A stretch of 7,185 nucleotides of DNA from CALBTQ01 sp036743315 (GCA_036743315.1 DAINPV010000208.1:1-7185), one strand, 5' to 3'; counted from the first letter of the stretch, positions 1 through 6,106 are shown. A program made the numbers and translations. Notes: generated by a model from the sequence alone, not told the origin.

Positions 1-1
1 C

Positions 2-547
2 AAAGGGGAGCTCGTTTGGTATGTGCCGGAAAAGATGCGAGCCCATCGCCAGACTGCTCGTCCTGGCGATCGAGAACGATTTGAGCAACCAAAGGTGTTG
101 GTAAAGGATACGACAACAGATTTTGCTGGGACTTATGACGATAAGAATTTATACGTGAAGGATGTCCTAATTGTAATTCCGCAAGTTGGCGAACAGGCTC
201 CAGTGGATCTTCGTTTTATTGCGGGAGTAGTGAATTCAAAAGCCCTTCTTTTCTATTATCGCAGCACATTCCAGACAATTCATGTTCAGTGCGAAGAGCT
301 AAGCAGCCTTCCGGTTCCTATGATCGATATAAATAAACGCACTGACAAAGCACGACACGATCAAATGGTACATTTTGTTGATCAGATGTTAGATGCAAAG
401 AAGCAATTGGCTAATGCAAAGACCGACAAAGACAAAACCTACTATGAAAACAAGTGTGCCAGCCTCGACCGACAGATCGATCGATTGGTTTACGAACTTT
501 ACGAATTGACGCCGGAAGAAATCGCCATCGTGGAGGGTCAAGAGTAA
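2..547 (+). CDS. C-terminal part of an Eco57I/TaqI-like adenine-specific DNA methyltransferase or type IIG restriction-modification enzyme (5' end outside the window)
   Basis: The frame is open to the left edge (Lys-Gly-Glu-Leu-Val-Trp-Tyr precede the GTG at 23), so this is the last 181 residues of a longer protein and the GTG is probably not its start. The fragment resembles the C-terminal target-recognition region of Eco57I/TaqI-like N6-adenine methyltransferases. It shows NLYVKD followed by a hydrophobic strand, then FIAGVVNSKALLFYY (about residues 72-86), the ELSSLPVP turn (about 99-106), a charged helical stretch (about 117-160), and the ending LVYELYELTPEEIAIVEG. Such enzymes methylate adenine in a specific site, and in type IIG forms also cut DNA. 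The catalytic NPPY motif and any nuclease domain would lie upstream, so methyltransferase alone and fused R-M enzyme cannot be told apart. The gene is visibly AT-richer than the genes to its right, as expected for a transferred defence gene. Family is fairly sure; activity is unknown. Confidence 0.8.
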   Translation, partial: KGELVWYVPEKMRAHRQTARPGDRERFEQPKVLVKDTTTDFAGTYDDKNLYVKDVLIVIPQVGEQAPVDLRFIAGVVNSKALLFYYRSTFQTIHVQCEELSSLPVPMIDINKRTDKARHDQMVHFVDQMLDAKKQLANAKTDKDKTYYENKCASLDRQIDRLVYELYELTPEEIAIVEGQE

Positions 548-559
548 TCGCCCGGGCGA

Positions 560-621
560 GTCGAGGAATTGAGGGCGAAAGGGATTCCTCCACTCCGCTA
601 CGCTCCGGTCGAAATGACACG
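560..621 (+). repeat. Dispersed repeat, copy A (GGGATTCCTCC ... GAAATGACACG type)
   Basis: This segment ends in GGGATTCCTCC, a GC-rich middle (CTCCGCTACGCTCCGGTC) and GAAATGACACG. The same order of blocks recurs in this window at 900-975 in the same orientation and at 838-889 inverted. Read on the reverse strand it gives the SFRPERSGVEESLS-like peptide typical of intergenic repeats. Recurrence is seen directly; exact boundaries are uncertain. Confidence 0.65.
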
Positions 622-743
622 TCGTCGGGGTGTGGGATGCAAGGAATAACCAGGAATAATTCCTGGACCTATGTTTTATCTTCATTGTGTGAGACCTCGG
701 CCGGCAGCAGGGCCGCGCGAAAGCCGGCGCCTGTCGTCGCCAG

Positions 744-766
744 ATCCTCGGGTCAAGCCCGAGGAT
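744..766. repeat. Palindromic repeat, 9-bp stem with 5-base loop
   Basis: ATCCTCGGG at 744-752 pairs with CCCGAGGAT at 758-766 around the loop TCAAG. The flanks (CCAG before, GACGG after) give the DPRVKPEDDG reading found in dispersed repeats of many Proteobacteria. The stem is seen directly; the family membership is from memory of such repeats. Confidence 0.65.
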
Positions 767-778
767 GACGGAAAGAAT

Positions 779-806
779 TGTCATGCCCGCGCAGGCGGGC
801 ATCCAG
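779..806. repeat. Palindromic repeat, 8-bp stem with 4-base loop (MPAQAGIQ type)
   Basis: ATGCCCGC at 783-790 pairs with GCGGGCAT at 795-802 around the loop GCAG, inside the frame TTGTCATGCCCGC...CATCCAGG. Its plus-strand reading MPAQAGIQ is a well-known signature of a widely dispersed intergenic repeat. It lies 12 bases from the 744-766 palindrome, so the two may form one composite element. Confidence 0.65.
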
Positions 807-837
807 GACCAGGAGACACCTTTTCTGACCATACTTT

Positions 838-889
838 TGTCATTTCGACAGAGCCACGCGGTAGCGTGGCGATTGGAGAAATCCCTTTT
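838..889 (-). repeat. Dispersed repeat, copy B (inverted orientation)
   Basis: On the minus strand this reads GGGATTTCTCC, a middle containing a 7-bp hairpin (853-859 with 864-870, loop GGTA), then GTCGAAATGACA. It therefore has the same block order as copies A and C but a different palindromic centre. Its end at 875-889 is a perfect 15-base inverted match to 900-914 in copy C. Confidence 0.65.
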
Positions 890-899
890 CGTTGAACTA

Positions 900-975
900 A
901 AAAGGGATTTCTCCGCTCCGCTTCCGCCTTCGCCAAGGCTATGGCGGACAGGGCCGCTTCGGTCGGAATGACACG
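900..975 (+). repeat. Dispersed repeat, copy C, paired head-to-head with copy B
   Basis: The segment starts AAAAGGGATTTCTCC (900-914), has a longer GC-rich middle holding CCTTCGCCAAGG, and ends GGTCGGAATGACACG. Together with copy B it forms a long inverted pair whose inner arms (875-889 and 900-914) are 15 bases and perfect, with a 10-base loop. In RNA this would make a stable hairpin between the convergent methyltransferase and terC-like genes, and it could act as a transcript end. That role is inference. Confidence 0.65.
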
Positions 976-1031
976 TTTTTTCGCGAACGAGGCCTTTATC
1001 CACGGCGTTGGAGCGGGGGTGATTTCCGGGC

Positions 1032-2036
1032 TTAGGATCGTTCGTCCCGGTCGGCGGTTGCGGCCGGGGGCGCGTCCGGCGCCGCCGCTTTGACCGGCAC
1101 GAGGAGCGAAGCGACGACGGAGAGCAGCAGCAGGCCGCCGACCACGGAGAGGGCGACTGCGGTGGGAATTTTGTAGAGGTCGCCGATCGCCATTTTCACG
1201 CCGACGAAGATCAGAATGAAGGACAGGCCGTAATTGAGCAGGTGGAATAGGCGCATCAGGCCGGCCAGGGCGAAGTAGAGGGCGCGCAAGCCCAGAATGG
1301 CGAAGACGTTGGAGGTGTACACGATGAACGGATCCAACGTGATGGCCAGGACGGCGGGAATCGAATCGACGGCGAAGATGATGTCGGTGGTTTCCACCAC
1401 GACCAGGACGATGAACAAGGGCGTGAAGAAAAGCCGTCCGCCCTCGCGAAAGGCGAACCGATCCTGCCGGTATTCGTTGGACAGCGGCAGGAAGCGCCGG
1501 ACGAGCTTTAAAAAGGGATTGCTTTCGGGACGGACTTCTTTGTCTTTCTGCACCGCCATTTTGATGCCGGTGAAGACGAGAAACACGCCGAAGACGTAGA
1601 TGATAAAATGAAACTTGGCGATCAAGGCGACGCCGAGAAAAATGAACACCGCCCGTAAGACCAAGGCGCCGAGAATCCCCCAGAACAGGACCTTGTGCTG
1701 GTATTGCGGCAGGACGCCGAAATAGCCGAAGAGCATCAGAAAGACGAACAGGTTGTCCATCGACAGCGATTTTTCGATGAGGTAGCCGGTCAAAAATTCG
1801 AGCGCCGGGTTGCGCCCCGCGGCGACGGCTTCGGGGAAGAGTTTGTCCTGCCAGAGGTGGATGCCGAGGTTGAACAACAAAGCGAGAACGATCCAAAAGA
1901 TCGTCCAACCGAGGGCTTCGCGGATGCTAATGGCGTGCGCGCGGCGATGAAAGACCTTGAGATCGAGCACCAGCATCGCCAGGACGAAAAGGTTGAAGAT
2001 CAACCACCAGGACCAGTGAAAAGTCGAAAAGCCCAT
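1032..2036 (-). CDS. TerC/Alx-family integral membrane protein, probable metal (Mn2+) exporter
   Basis: This 334-residue protein of the inner membrane belongs to the TerC family. Bacterial members (Alx, MeeF/MeeY) are linked to manganese export and some to tellurite resistance. Family signatures are in order: LVLDLKVFHRR (about residues 22-32), EKSLSMDNLFVF with its conserved acidic residues (88-99), and VETTDIIFAVDSIPAVLAIT (214-233) followed by DPFIVYTSNVFAILGLRALYFAL (235-257). About seven to nine hydrophobic segments are visible, with a charged loop at 162-201 and an Ala/Pro-rich tail after 316. The frame stays open upstream to 2444, but that extension runs antisense through the cyclotransferase gene. 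The ATG at 2034-2036 puts a hydrophobic helix at the N terminus, fits family length, and follows AAAGGGAG, though the gap to the ATG is short (3 bases). It is divergent from the cyclotransferase gene. The substrate is inferred from the family. Confidence 0.9.
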   Translation of the reverse strand: MGFSTFHWSWWLIFNLFVLAMLVLDLKVFHRRAHAISIREALGWTIFWIVLALLFNLGIHLWQDKLFPEAVAAGRNPALEFLTGYLIEKSLSMDNLFVFLMLFGYFGVLPQYQHKVLFWGILGALVLRAVFIFLGVALIAKFHFIIYVFGVFLVFTGIKMAVQKDKEVRPESNPFLKLVRRFLPLSNEYRQDRFAFREGGRLFFTPLFIVLVVVETTDIIFAVDSIPAVLAITLDPFIVYTSNVFAILGLRALYFALAGLMRLFHLLNYGLSFILIFVGVKMAIGDLYKIPTAVALSVVGGLLLLSVVASLLVPVKAAAPDAPPAATADRDERS

Positions 2037-2119
2037 CAACTCCCTTTTCTCTCCCGCGCCGATTGTCGGCCGAAAAAAAGACTGTATATCACCGGTCGCG
2101 CGGGAAATCCATGCAGCCC

Positions 2120-2148
2120 TTGGCACGACGGCCAACTTTCGGTAGCCT
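2120..2148 (+). promoter_or_regulatory. Candidate sigma-70-like promoter for the cyclotransferase gene
   Basis: TTGGCA at 2120-2125 (5 of 6 to the -35 consensus) is followed after 17 bases by TAGCCT at 2143-2148. That hexamer keeps only the first, second and last bases of TATAAT. Transcription would begin near 2155, about 20 bases before the GTG start and just ahead of the ribosome site at 2164-2169. The spacing is ideal but the -10 is poor. The -35 also lies in a small inverted repeat (TTGGC 2120-2124 with GCCAA 2131-2135). Confidence 0.3.
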
Positions 2149-2174
2149 ATCGGGACTCGCGACAGGGAGAAGAA

Positions 2175-2639
2175 GTGCTGTATTTCGCCTACGGTTCGAA
2201 CATGAATTGGGAGCAGATGCGCCAGCGGTGCGCCTCGGCGCGGCAGGTGTGCGTCGCGCTGCTGCCGGATCATTGCCTGGCCTTTACGCGCTATTCGTCG
2301 CGGCGGGGATGCGGCGTGGCCGACGCCGTGCCGGCGGCAGGCGAGGCGGTGTGGGGCGTGGTGTACGAACTCGACGAGATGGACCTGGCGGCGCTGGATC
2401 GCCACGAGGGCTATCTGCCGGGGCGAGAGCGCAACGCCTATCACCGCGAGGCGCGCACCGTTTACGAAGAGGGGCGGGACGACCGGCCGCGGGAAGCGCA
2501 GGTCTATTTTGCCGAACGCGAGGACGATCCGCCCTTGCCGAACACCGATTACGTGCAGACCATTCTCGACGGCGCGGCCTATTGGGGGTTGCCCGCGGAG
2601 TATCTTTCCCGCCTGAAGAAGACCGAAGTCACCGGTTGA
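2175..2639 (+). CDS. Gamma-glutamylcyclotransferase-like protein (GGCT/AIG2 fold)
   Basis: This 154-residue cytosolic enzyme starts with the family's substrate-loop motif YFAYGSNM (residues 3-10). It carries the catalytic-glutamate segment LDRHEGY (74-80), where Glu78 aligns with Glu98 of human GGCT (LDEQEGV). It ends with a stretch resembling the human C terminus (DYVQTILDGAAYWGLPAEYLSRLKKTE). GGCT enzymes release 5-oxoproline from gamma-glutamyl-amino acids in glutathione turnover; bacterial relatives may act on other gamma-glutamyl compounds. The frame is open far upstream, but the GTG at 2175 fits best: the family begins at this motif, and AGGGAG (2164-2169) sits 5 bases before it. The gene is divergent from the terC-like gene and convergent with the DUF5610 gene, with no operon partner, so the true substrate is unknown. 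Confidence 0.88.
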   Translation: MLYFAYGSNMNWEQMRQRCASARQVCVALLPDHCLAFTRYSSRRGCGVADAVPAAGEAVWGVVYELDEMDLAALDRHEGYLPGRERNAYHREARTVYEEGRDDRPREAQVYFAEREDDPPLPNTDYVQTILDGAAYWGLPAEYLSRLKKTEVTG

Positions 2640-2677
2640 CGGTCCGGACGGAGGGTCAGTAAAAAATCACGCACAGG

Positions 2678-2702
2678 AGCGGGAGATCCTTCGCTTCTTT
2701 TT
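2678..2702 (+). terminator. Possible weak terminator after the cyclotransferase gene
   Basis: AGCGGG at 2678-2683 can pair with CC (2688-2689) and CGCT (2692-2695), with a 2-base bulge and an AGAT loop, followed by TCTTTTT (2696-2702). It lies about 40 bases after the stop codon. The stem is short, so this is only a candidate. Confidence 0.3.
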
Positions 2703-2734
2703 AAACGCAAACGGAGCGGCGCGGGGCCGCTCCG
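2703..2734 (-). terminator. Rho-independent terminator of the DUF5610 gene
   Basis: A 9-bp GC-rich stem, CGGAGCGGC (2712-2720) with GCCGCTCCG (2726-2734), has a 5-base loop. On the minus strand it is followed by TTTGCGTTT. It begins about 20 bases after the DUF5610 stop codon. The U-tract is interrupted, so efficiency may be moderate. Confidence 0.6.
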
Positions 2735-2752
2735 GCGGGCGGCGGATAACCG

Positions 2753-3289
2753 TCAGGCGGTGACCGCGGCGGCGGCCTGGGCTTCGGCGCGTTTGGCGCT
2801 GTAGAAGTTGTTCAGCTTTTCCTGGACCAGGTCGTAGGTCTGCCGGATGCCGCTCATCGTTTTTTCGTCGTTGATGTTCAGCCCCTGCAGCACCTTGAGC
2901 GCCTCGTTGAAGCCCTTGTCGATGGCCCGCCCGATAACCTTTTCGTACTTGTCGACCAGCTCGGTTTCGCTCAGGTCCGGGTTCTGTTTGCGAAACACCG
3001 AGTACATGCCGATGACGAAATCGGTGATGAACGTCGCGGTTCCCTCGGGCGTGGGCTCGAAAGCGCCGACCTCGACGCCCAGTTCGCCGTAGGCCTGGTC
3101 GATCGCCGCGTTGAGCCGGTTGATCGTCGTCTGCGAATAGAGCTTGAAGGCGAAGTTCTTGTCGCGCCAACTGACGACGTCTTCGATCTCGCGCGTCTGC
3201 GGGCGGTCGGTTTTGGTTGCCGTTTTGCTTGGTTTGTCGGGTTGGTTGAGTCGCGATTGAAGCGAAGGAGTTATTTGATTTACGCCCAT
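2753..3289 (-). CDS. DUF5610 domain-containing protein, function unknown
   Basis: The protein has 178 residues and no signal peptide or membrane segment. The first 45 or so residues are polar, Pro/Thr/Lys-rich and probably disordered. The rest (about 50-170) is helical and resembles the DUF5610 family, known to me from Vibrio and other gammaproteobacterial proteins. The resemblance covers AIDQAYGELG, then TATFITDFVIGMYSVFRKQNPDLSETE, then IDKGFNEALKVLQGL, and finally RQTYDLVQEKLNNFYSAKR. No catalytic residues are evident, so a structural or partner-binding role is more likely than an enzyme, but this is a guess. The ATG at 3287-3289 was chosen because GGGGG lies 5 bases before it; a TTG four codons upstream is the alternative. 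The last residues are an Ala-rich tail. A good sigma-70-like promoter lies upstream and a terminator downstream, so it is monocistronic. It is divergent from plsB, but no functional tie is known. Confidence 0.75.
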   Translation of the reverse strand: MGVNQITPSLQSRLNQPDKPSKTATKTDRPQTREIEDVVSWRDKNFAFKLYSQTTINRLNAAIDQAYGELGVEVGAFEPTPEGTATFITDFVIGMYSVFRKQNPDLSETELVDKYEKVIGRAIDKGFNEALKVLQGLNINDEKTMSGIRQTYDLVQEKLNNFYSAKRAEAQAAAAVTA

Positions 3290-3337
3290 TCTGACCCCCA
3301 AAAACTCAATTTCTCAATAATGCAATCGGCACTTGTG

Positions 3338-3354
3338 TCGATTCCCTGAATCGA
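3338..3354. promoter_or_regulatory. Inverted repeat at the predicted transcription start of the DUF5610 gene
   Basis: TCGATTC (3338-3344) and GAATCGA (3348-3354) are perfect 7-base arms around CCT. The minus-strand promoter at 3361-3389 predicts a start near 3354, so the repeat would be an operator at the start site or a 5'-terminal stem in the mRNA. It is also in the space upstream of plsB. No regulator can be named. Confidence 0.45.
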
Positions 3355-3360
3355 TAATTA

Positions 3361-3389
3361 ATGATAGTCATCTTTATTCGCTTTGCCAA
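3361..3389 (-). promoter_or_regulatory. Sigma-70-like promoter for the DUF5610 gene
   Basis: On the minus strand, TTGGCA (3389-3384; 5 of 6 to TTGACA) is separated by exactly 17 bases from TATCAT (3366-3361; 5 of 6 to TATAAT). This gives a start near 3354 and a leader of about 65 bases before the ATG at 3289. The -35 ends only 5 bases from the plsB ATG, so RNA polymerase here would overlap the plsB translation start region. It lies in an AT-rich island within GC-rich DNA. Confidence 0.6.
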
Positions 3390-3394
3390 GAAAA

Positions 3395-6106
3395 ATGGGG
3401 ACTCGAGTGCGCCTCTTCAAACGCGGGAAAAAACAGCCGGAACCGGCTGATCGAAACGATAATAAACCCCGTCATTTCCGACGGTTGCTGAAAAATTCGT
3501 TCCACCACTACAGCGCGCTGTTCCCGGGGCGCTTCAGTTGGCTGTCGAATCTGGTGTTTCGTTTCCTGTTTCGCGGCGTCACGCTGGAGGACGAAGACCG
3601 GCGCGAATTGAAAAAGGCCGCGGAGAAGGGGGCGATCGTTTACGTCACGCGCAGCCGGAGCCGGCTGGAGTACCTGTTGCTGTCGTTCAAACTGCGCGAA
3701 GAGGGTCTGCCGTTTCCGCAGTTCTGCCACTACCTGTCGGTGTACTTGTGGCAATCGTGGCTGACCTTCGTGCGGCGCACGGTGGGCATCGCGGTGAGTT
3801 TCTTCGAGCGCCAGGGATACCCGAACCCATACCGCAACGGTTTCGTGCGGTTGCTGCTGGCCGAAAAGGTGCCCATGTTGCTGCCGCTGCACCATTTCCG
3901 CGGCCTGCCGTGGCGTTTTTCGCGTCAGCACCTGGATCCGCTGCAGGAGCTCATCCAAATCCGGCGCGACACGAACCGGCCGATCATGATCGTGCCGCTG
4001 GTGCTCATTTACGGGCGGCGGCCCGACCGCGACACGCGCTCGGTGTTGGACATGCTGGTCGGCCCGGCGGACAACCCGGGACGCGTGCGGCGGATCGTCA
4101 TGTTCGTGCGCAACATCCGCAGCATTTATCTGAAGGTCGCCGAGGTCGCCGAACTGGACGAATTGGAAGCCTCGGCGAGCATGCGCGTACCGATGATGGC
4201 CGACCGGCTGCCGGAAACGGCGTACCACATCCGCCAGGCGTGCCTGGAGCGGATCGAAGCCGAGCGGCGCGTGGTGCTGGGGCCGGCGCGCAAGAGCCGC
4301 GCGGAAATCATCGAAATGATCCTGCACGACCGCAACTTCGTGTCGGCGCTGCTCAAATACTGCAAGGAGAACGACGAGCCGTTCATCGACACGCGCCGGC
4401 GCGCCCGCCGCTACTTGGAGGAGATGGTCGCGGAGATCCGGCCGACGGTGATTTCGTTTTTGCGCTGGCTGATGGACCGGTTGCTGCCGCGCGTCTACGA
4501 CAGCATCGAGGTCGACGCGAAGGGACTGGAGAAGGTGCGGCGCATCGCGCGGCGCATGCCGGTGGTGTTCATGCCCAGCCACAAAAGCCACATCGACTAC
4601 ATTCTGCTCAATTACATTTTGTACAACAATCACATCTCGCTGCCGGTGACGGTCAGCGGGATCAATTTGAACTTCTGGCCGATCGGCAACCTGTTCCGCG
4701 GCGCGGGCGCGTTTTTCATCCGGCGCAGTTTTCGCGGCAAACGCATCTACACGCTGTGTTTCGTCAAGTACATCGAGGCGCTGCTGCGCGAGGGCGTGGG
4801 GCTGACCTTCTACGTCGAGGGCGGGCGCAGCCGCATCGGCAAGCTGCTGCCGCCGAAGCTGGGCTTCGTGCAACATCTGCTGAACGCGTCGATCGGATCG
4901 GGGCGGCGCGAGTTGGCGTTCGTGCCGGTGTCGATCGGCTACGAGCGTATTTTCGAGGAGCGTTTCTACACCAACGAGGCGGCGGGCAAGCCCAACGAGG
5001 GCGAGACGCTGGGGACGATACTGAAGAACCGGCGGATGCTGACCAAGAAGCGCGGGCGCGTGTGGCTGGATTTCGCCGATCCGATTCCGCTGCAGGAAAT
5101 GTTGTGGGACGCGCAGATCACCACGGTGCCGCGCGACGACGACGGGCGGCGGGAACTGGCGCGGCAGATCGTGCACCGGGCGGCGTACGCGCTCAACGAA
5201 CTGCATCCGGTGACGCCCTACGCGGTGACGGCCGAGGCGCTGCTGGCGGGCACGCGGCGCGGGGTGTCGGGGCGGACGGTCGTCGAGCGCTTCCGGCTGC
5301 TGACGGATTATTTGCGTTCGCGGCAGGTGAAGCTGCCGGGTTTCGGCTCGCATCCGCGCACGACGGTGTACAACATTTTGCCGGTGATGGTCGCCGAGAA
5401 ATTGTTGACGATGGAGGAGTCGCCGGAGGATGACGACGAACCGTTCTATTTCCTCGACGAAAGCAAACGCCTGGCGCTGACCATCTACGCCAACACGGTC
5501 GTGCCGCAGCATCCGTACATCAGCCTGCTGTCGCTGGGCTTGCTGGCGGCGGACAAGGCGCAGTCGGCCGACGAACTGTTCATCGAATTCCGTTACCTGC
5601 TGCGGCTGCTGGCGCGCGAGTTCGTGCTGGGCAAGACGCCGGCGCGGTCGGAGGACGAGGAGCGGCGCAACTTCGATCGCGTACTGGACCACTTCCGGCA
5701 GCGCGGCTGGCTGTCGGAAATCGACGAGGGGCTGGAATTGTCGCCGCACGGTCGCTTCGCCGCCGAGACGTTCGGCGCGGTGATCGCGGGTTATCTGGAG
5801 AGTTATCACCTGGCGGCGCGGGCGCTGCTCAAGCGCAAGGCCGAGGTGTTCACGACCAAGGAAATCATCGACGCGGCGATCAAGAAAGGCACGCGCCTGG
5901 TGGCGATCGGCGAGTTGAGCCATCCCGAGGCCGTGCATCAATTGATGCTGCAAAACGCGATGCGCCTGTACGAGGACTGGGGCATCATGCGCGCGGAACT
6001 GGTGGTCGGCGACAAGACCAAGACGGCCGGCCGCAACTATCAAGTGGCCGATTTCGTGCAACTGCGCGACATCGTCGAACGCACGCAGATCTACCTGCCG
6101 AAATAA
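3395..6106 (+). CDS. plsB: Glycerol-3-phosphate 1-O-acyltransferase PlsB
   Basis: PlsB moves an acyl chain from acyl-ACP or acyl-CoA to sn-glycerol-3-phosphate, giving lysophosphatidic acid, the first step of phospholipid synthesis at the inner membrane. All four acyltransferase blocks are present: HKSHID (H396 and D401 of the HX4D pair), GAFFIRRSF (438-446), the substrate-binding FYVEGGRSR (472-480), and FVPVSIGYE (509-517). At 903 residues it is longer than E. coli PlsB (807). Residues about 80-211 look like a degenerate copy of the same fold, without the catalytic His. The C-terminal 300 residues, with DFADPIPL near 560, are the family's helical tail. ATG 3395 is the start used here, but its ribosome site is weak. 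TTG 3383 and GTG 3407 (GGGGA 5 bases before) are alternatives; the start is uncertain by four codons either way. No clear plus-strand promoter is visible. It is monocistronic and convergent with the OmpA-like gene. Confidence 0.95.
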   Translation: MGTRVRLFKRGKKQPEPADRNDNKPRHFRRLLKNSFHHYSALFPGRFSWLSNLVFRFLFRGVTLEDEDRRELKKAAEKGAIVYVTRSRSRLEYLLLSFKLREEGLPFPQFCHYLSVYLWQSWLTFVRRTVGIAVSFFERQGYPNPYRNGFVRLLLAEKVPMLLPLHHFRGLPWRFSRQHLDPLQELIQIRRDTNRPIMIVPLVLIYGRRPDRDTRSVLDMLVGPADNPGRVRRIVMFVRNIRSIYLKVAEVAELDELEASASMRVPMMADRLPETAYHIRQACLERIEAERRVVLGPARKSRAEIIEMILHDRNFVSALLKYCKENDEPFIDTRRRARRYLEEMVAEIRPTVISFLRWLMDRLLPRVYDSIEVDAKGLEKVRRIARRMPVVFMPSHKSHIDYILLNYILYNNHISLPVTVSGINLNFWPIGNLFRGAGAFFIRRSFRGKRIYTLCFVKYIEALLREGVGLTFYVEGGRSRIGKLLPPKLGFVQHLLNASIGSGRRELAFVPVSIGYERIFEERFYTNEAAGKPNEGETLGTILKNRRMLTKKRGRVWLDFADPIPLQEMLWDAQITTVPRDDDGRRELARQIVHRAAYALNELHPVTPYAVTAEALLAGTRRGVSGRTVVERFRLLTDYLRSRQVKLPGFGSHPRTTVYNILPVMVAEKLLTMEESPEDDDEPFYFLDESKRLALTIYANTVVPQHPYISLLSLGLLAADKAQSADELFIEFRYLLRLLAREFVLGKTPARSEDEERRNFDRVLDHFRQRGWLSEIDEGLELSPHGRFAAETFGAVIAGYLESYHLAARALLKRKAEVFTTKEIIDAAIKKGTRLVAIGELSHPEAVHQLMLQNAMRLYEDWGIMRAELVVGDKTKTAGRNYQVADFVQLRDIVERTQIYLPK

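Larger units (their letters stand above)
548..1031. other. Gene-free convergent intergenic region filled with palindromic dispersed repeats
   Basis: About 480 bases separate the stop codons of the methyltransferase gene and the terC-like gene. I see no credible gene here. The short frames that cross it translate into strings such as DPRVKPEDDG, MPAQAGIQ and CHFDRS-EWRN. I know these as products of intergenic repeats that gene finders often mistake for proteins. The region starts with a perfect 12-base palindrome directly after the methyltransferase stop (548-559). It also holds a palindrome at 650-666 with 8-base arms and one central base. The individual repeat copies are listed separately. 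Confidence 0.8.

Noticed and set aside
560..975. CRISPR array
   Set aside because: The repeats differ in length, orientation and core sequence, and there are no regular spacers.
389..1003. A 204-codon minus-strand frame over the intergenic region
   Set aside because: It strings together translations of several dispersed repeats and overlaps the methyltransferase end; not a real gene.
1695..2174. N-terminal extension of the cyclotransferase to 1695
   Set aside because: It is antisense to the terC-like coding region and precedes the YFAYGSNM motif with which this family begins. The GTG at 2175 has a well-placed ribosome site.
2030..2260. A c-di-GMP-I (GEMM) or yybP-ykoY riboswitch before the terC-like gene
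   Set aside because: A GGCTACCGAAAG stretch recalls the end of GEMM RNAs, but the needed GCAAACC and GACGCAAAGCC-like blocks are absent. The yybP-ykoY core was not seen either.
2037..2444. N-terminal extension of the terC-like gene to 2444
   Set aside because: It runs antisense through the cyclotransferase gene and adds about 136 residues foreign to the family. The ATG at 2036 restores the normal TerC N terminus.
3538..5433. A 631-codon plus-strand frame inside plsB
   Set aside because: It lies in another frame of plsB, is made of Ala/Gly/Arg-rich sequence without family motifs, and is explained by base composition.
3374..6061. An 895-codon open frame on the minus strand across plsB
   Set aside because: It is exactly antisense to plsB, which has all its family motifs. 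The product is a low-complexity His/Gln/Arg/Asp-rich string, the usual shadow of a gene with GC-rich third positions.
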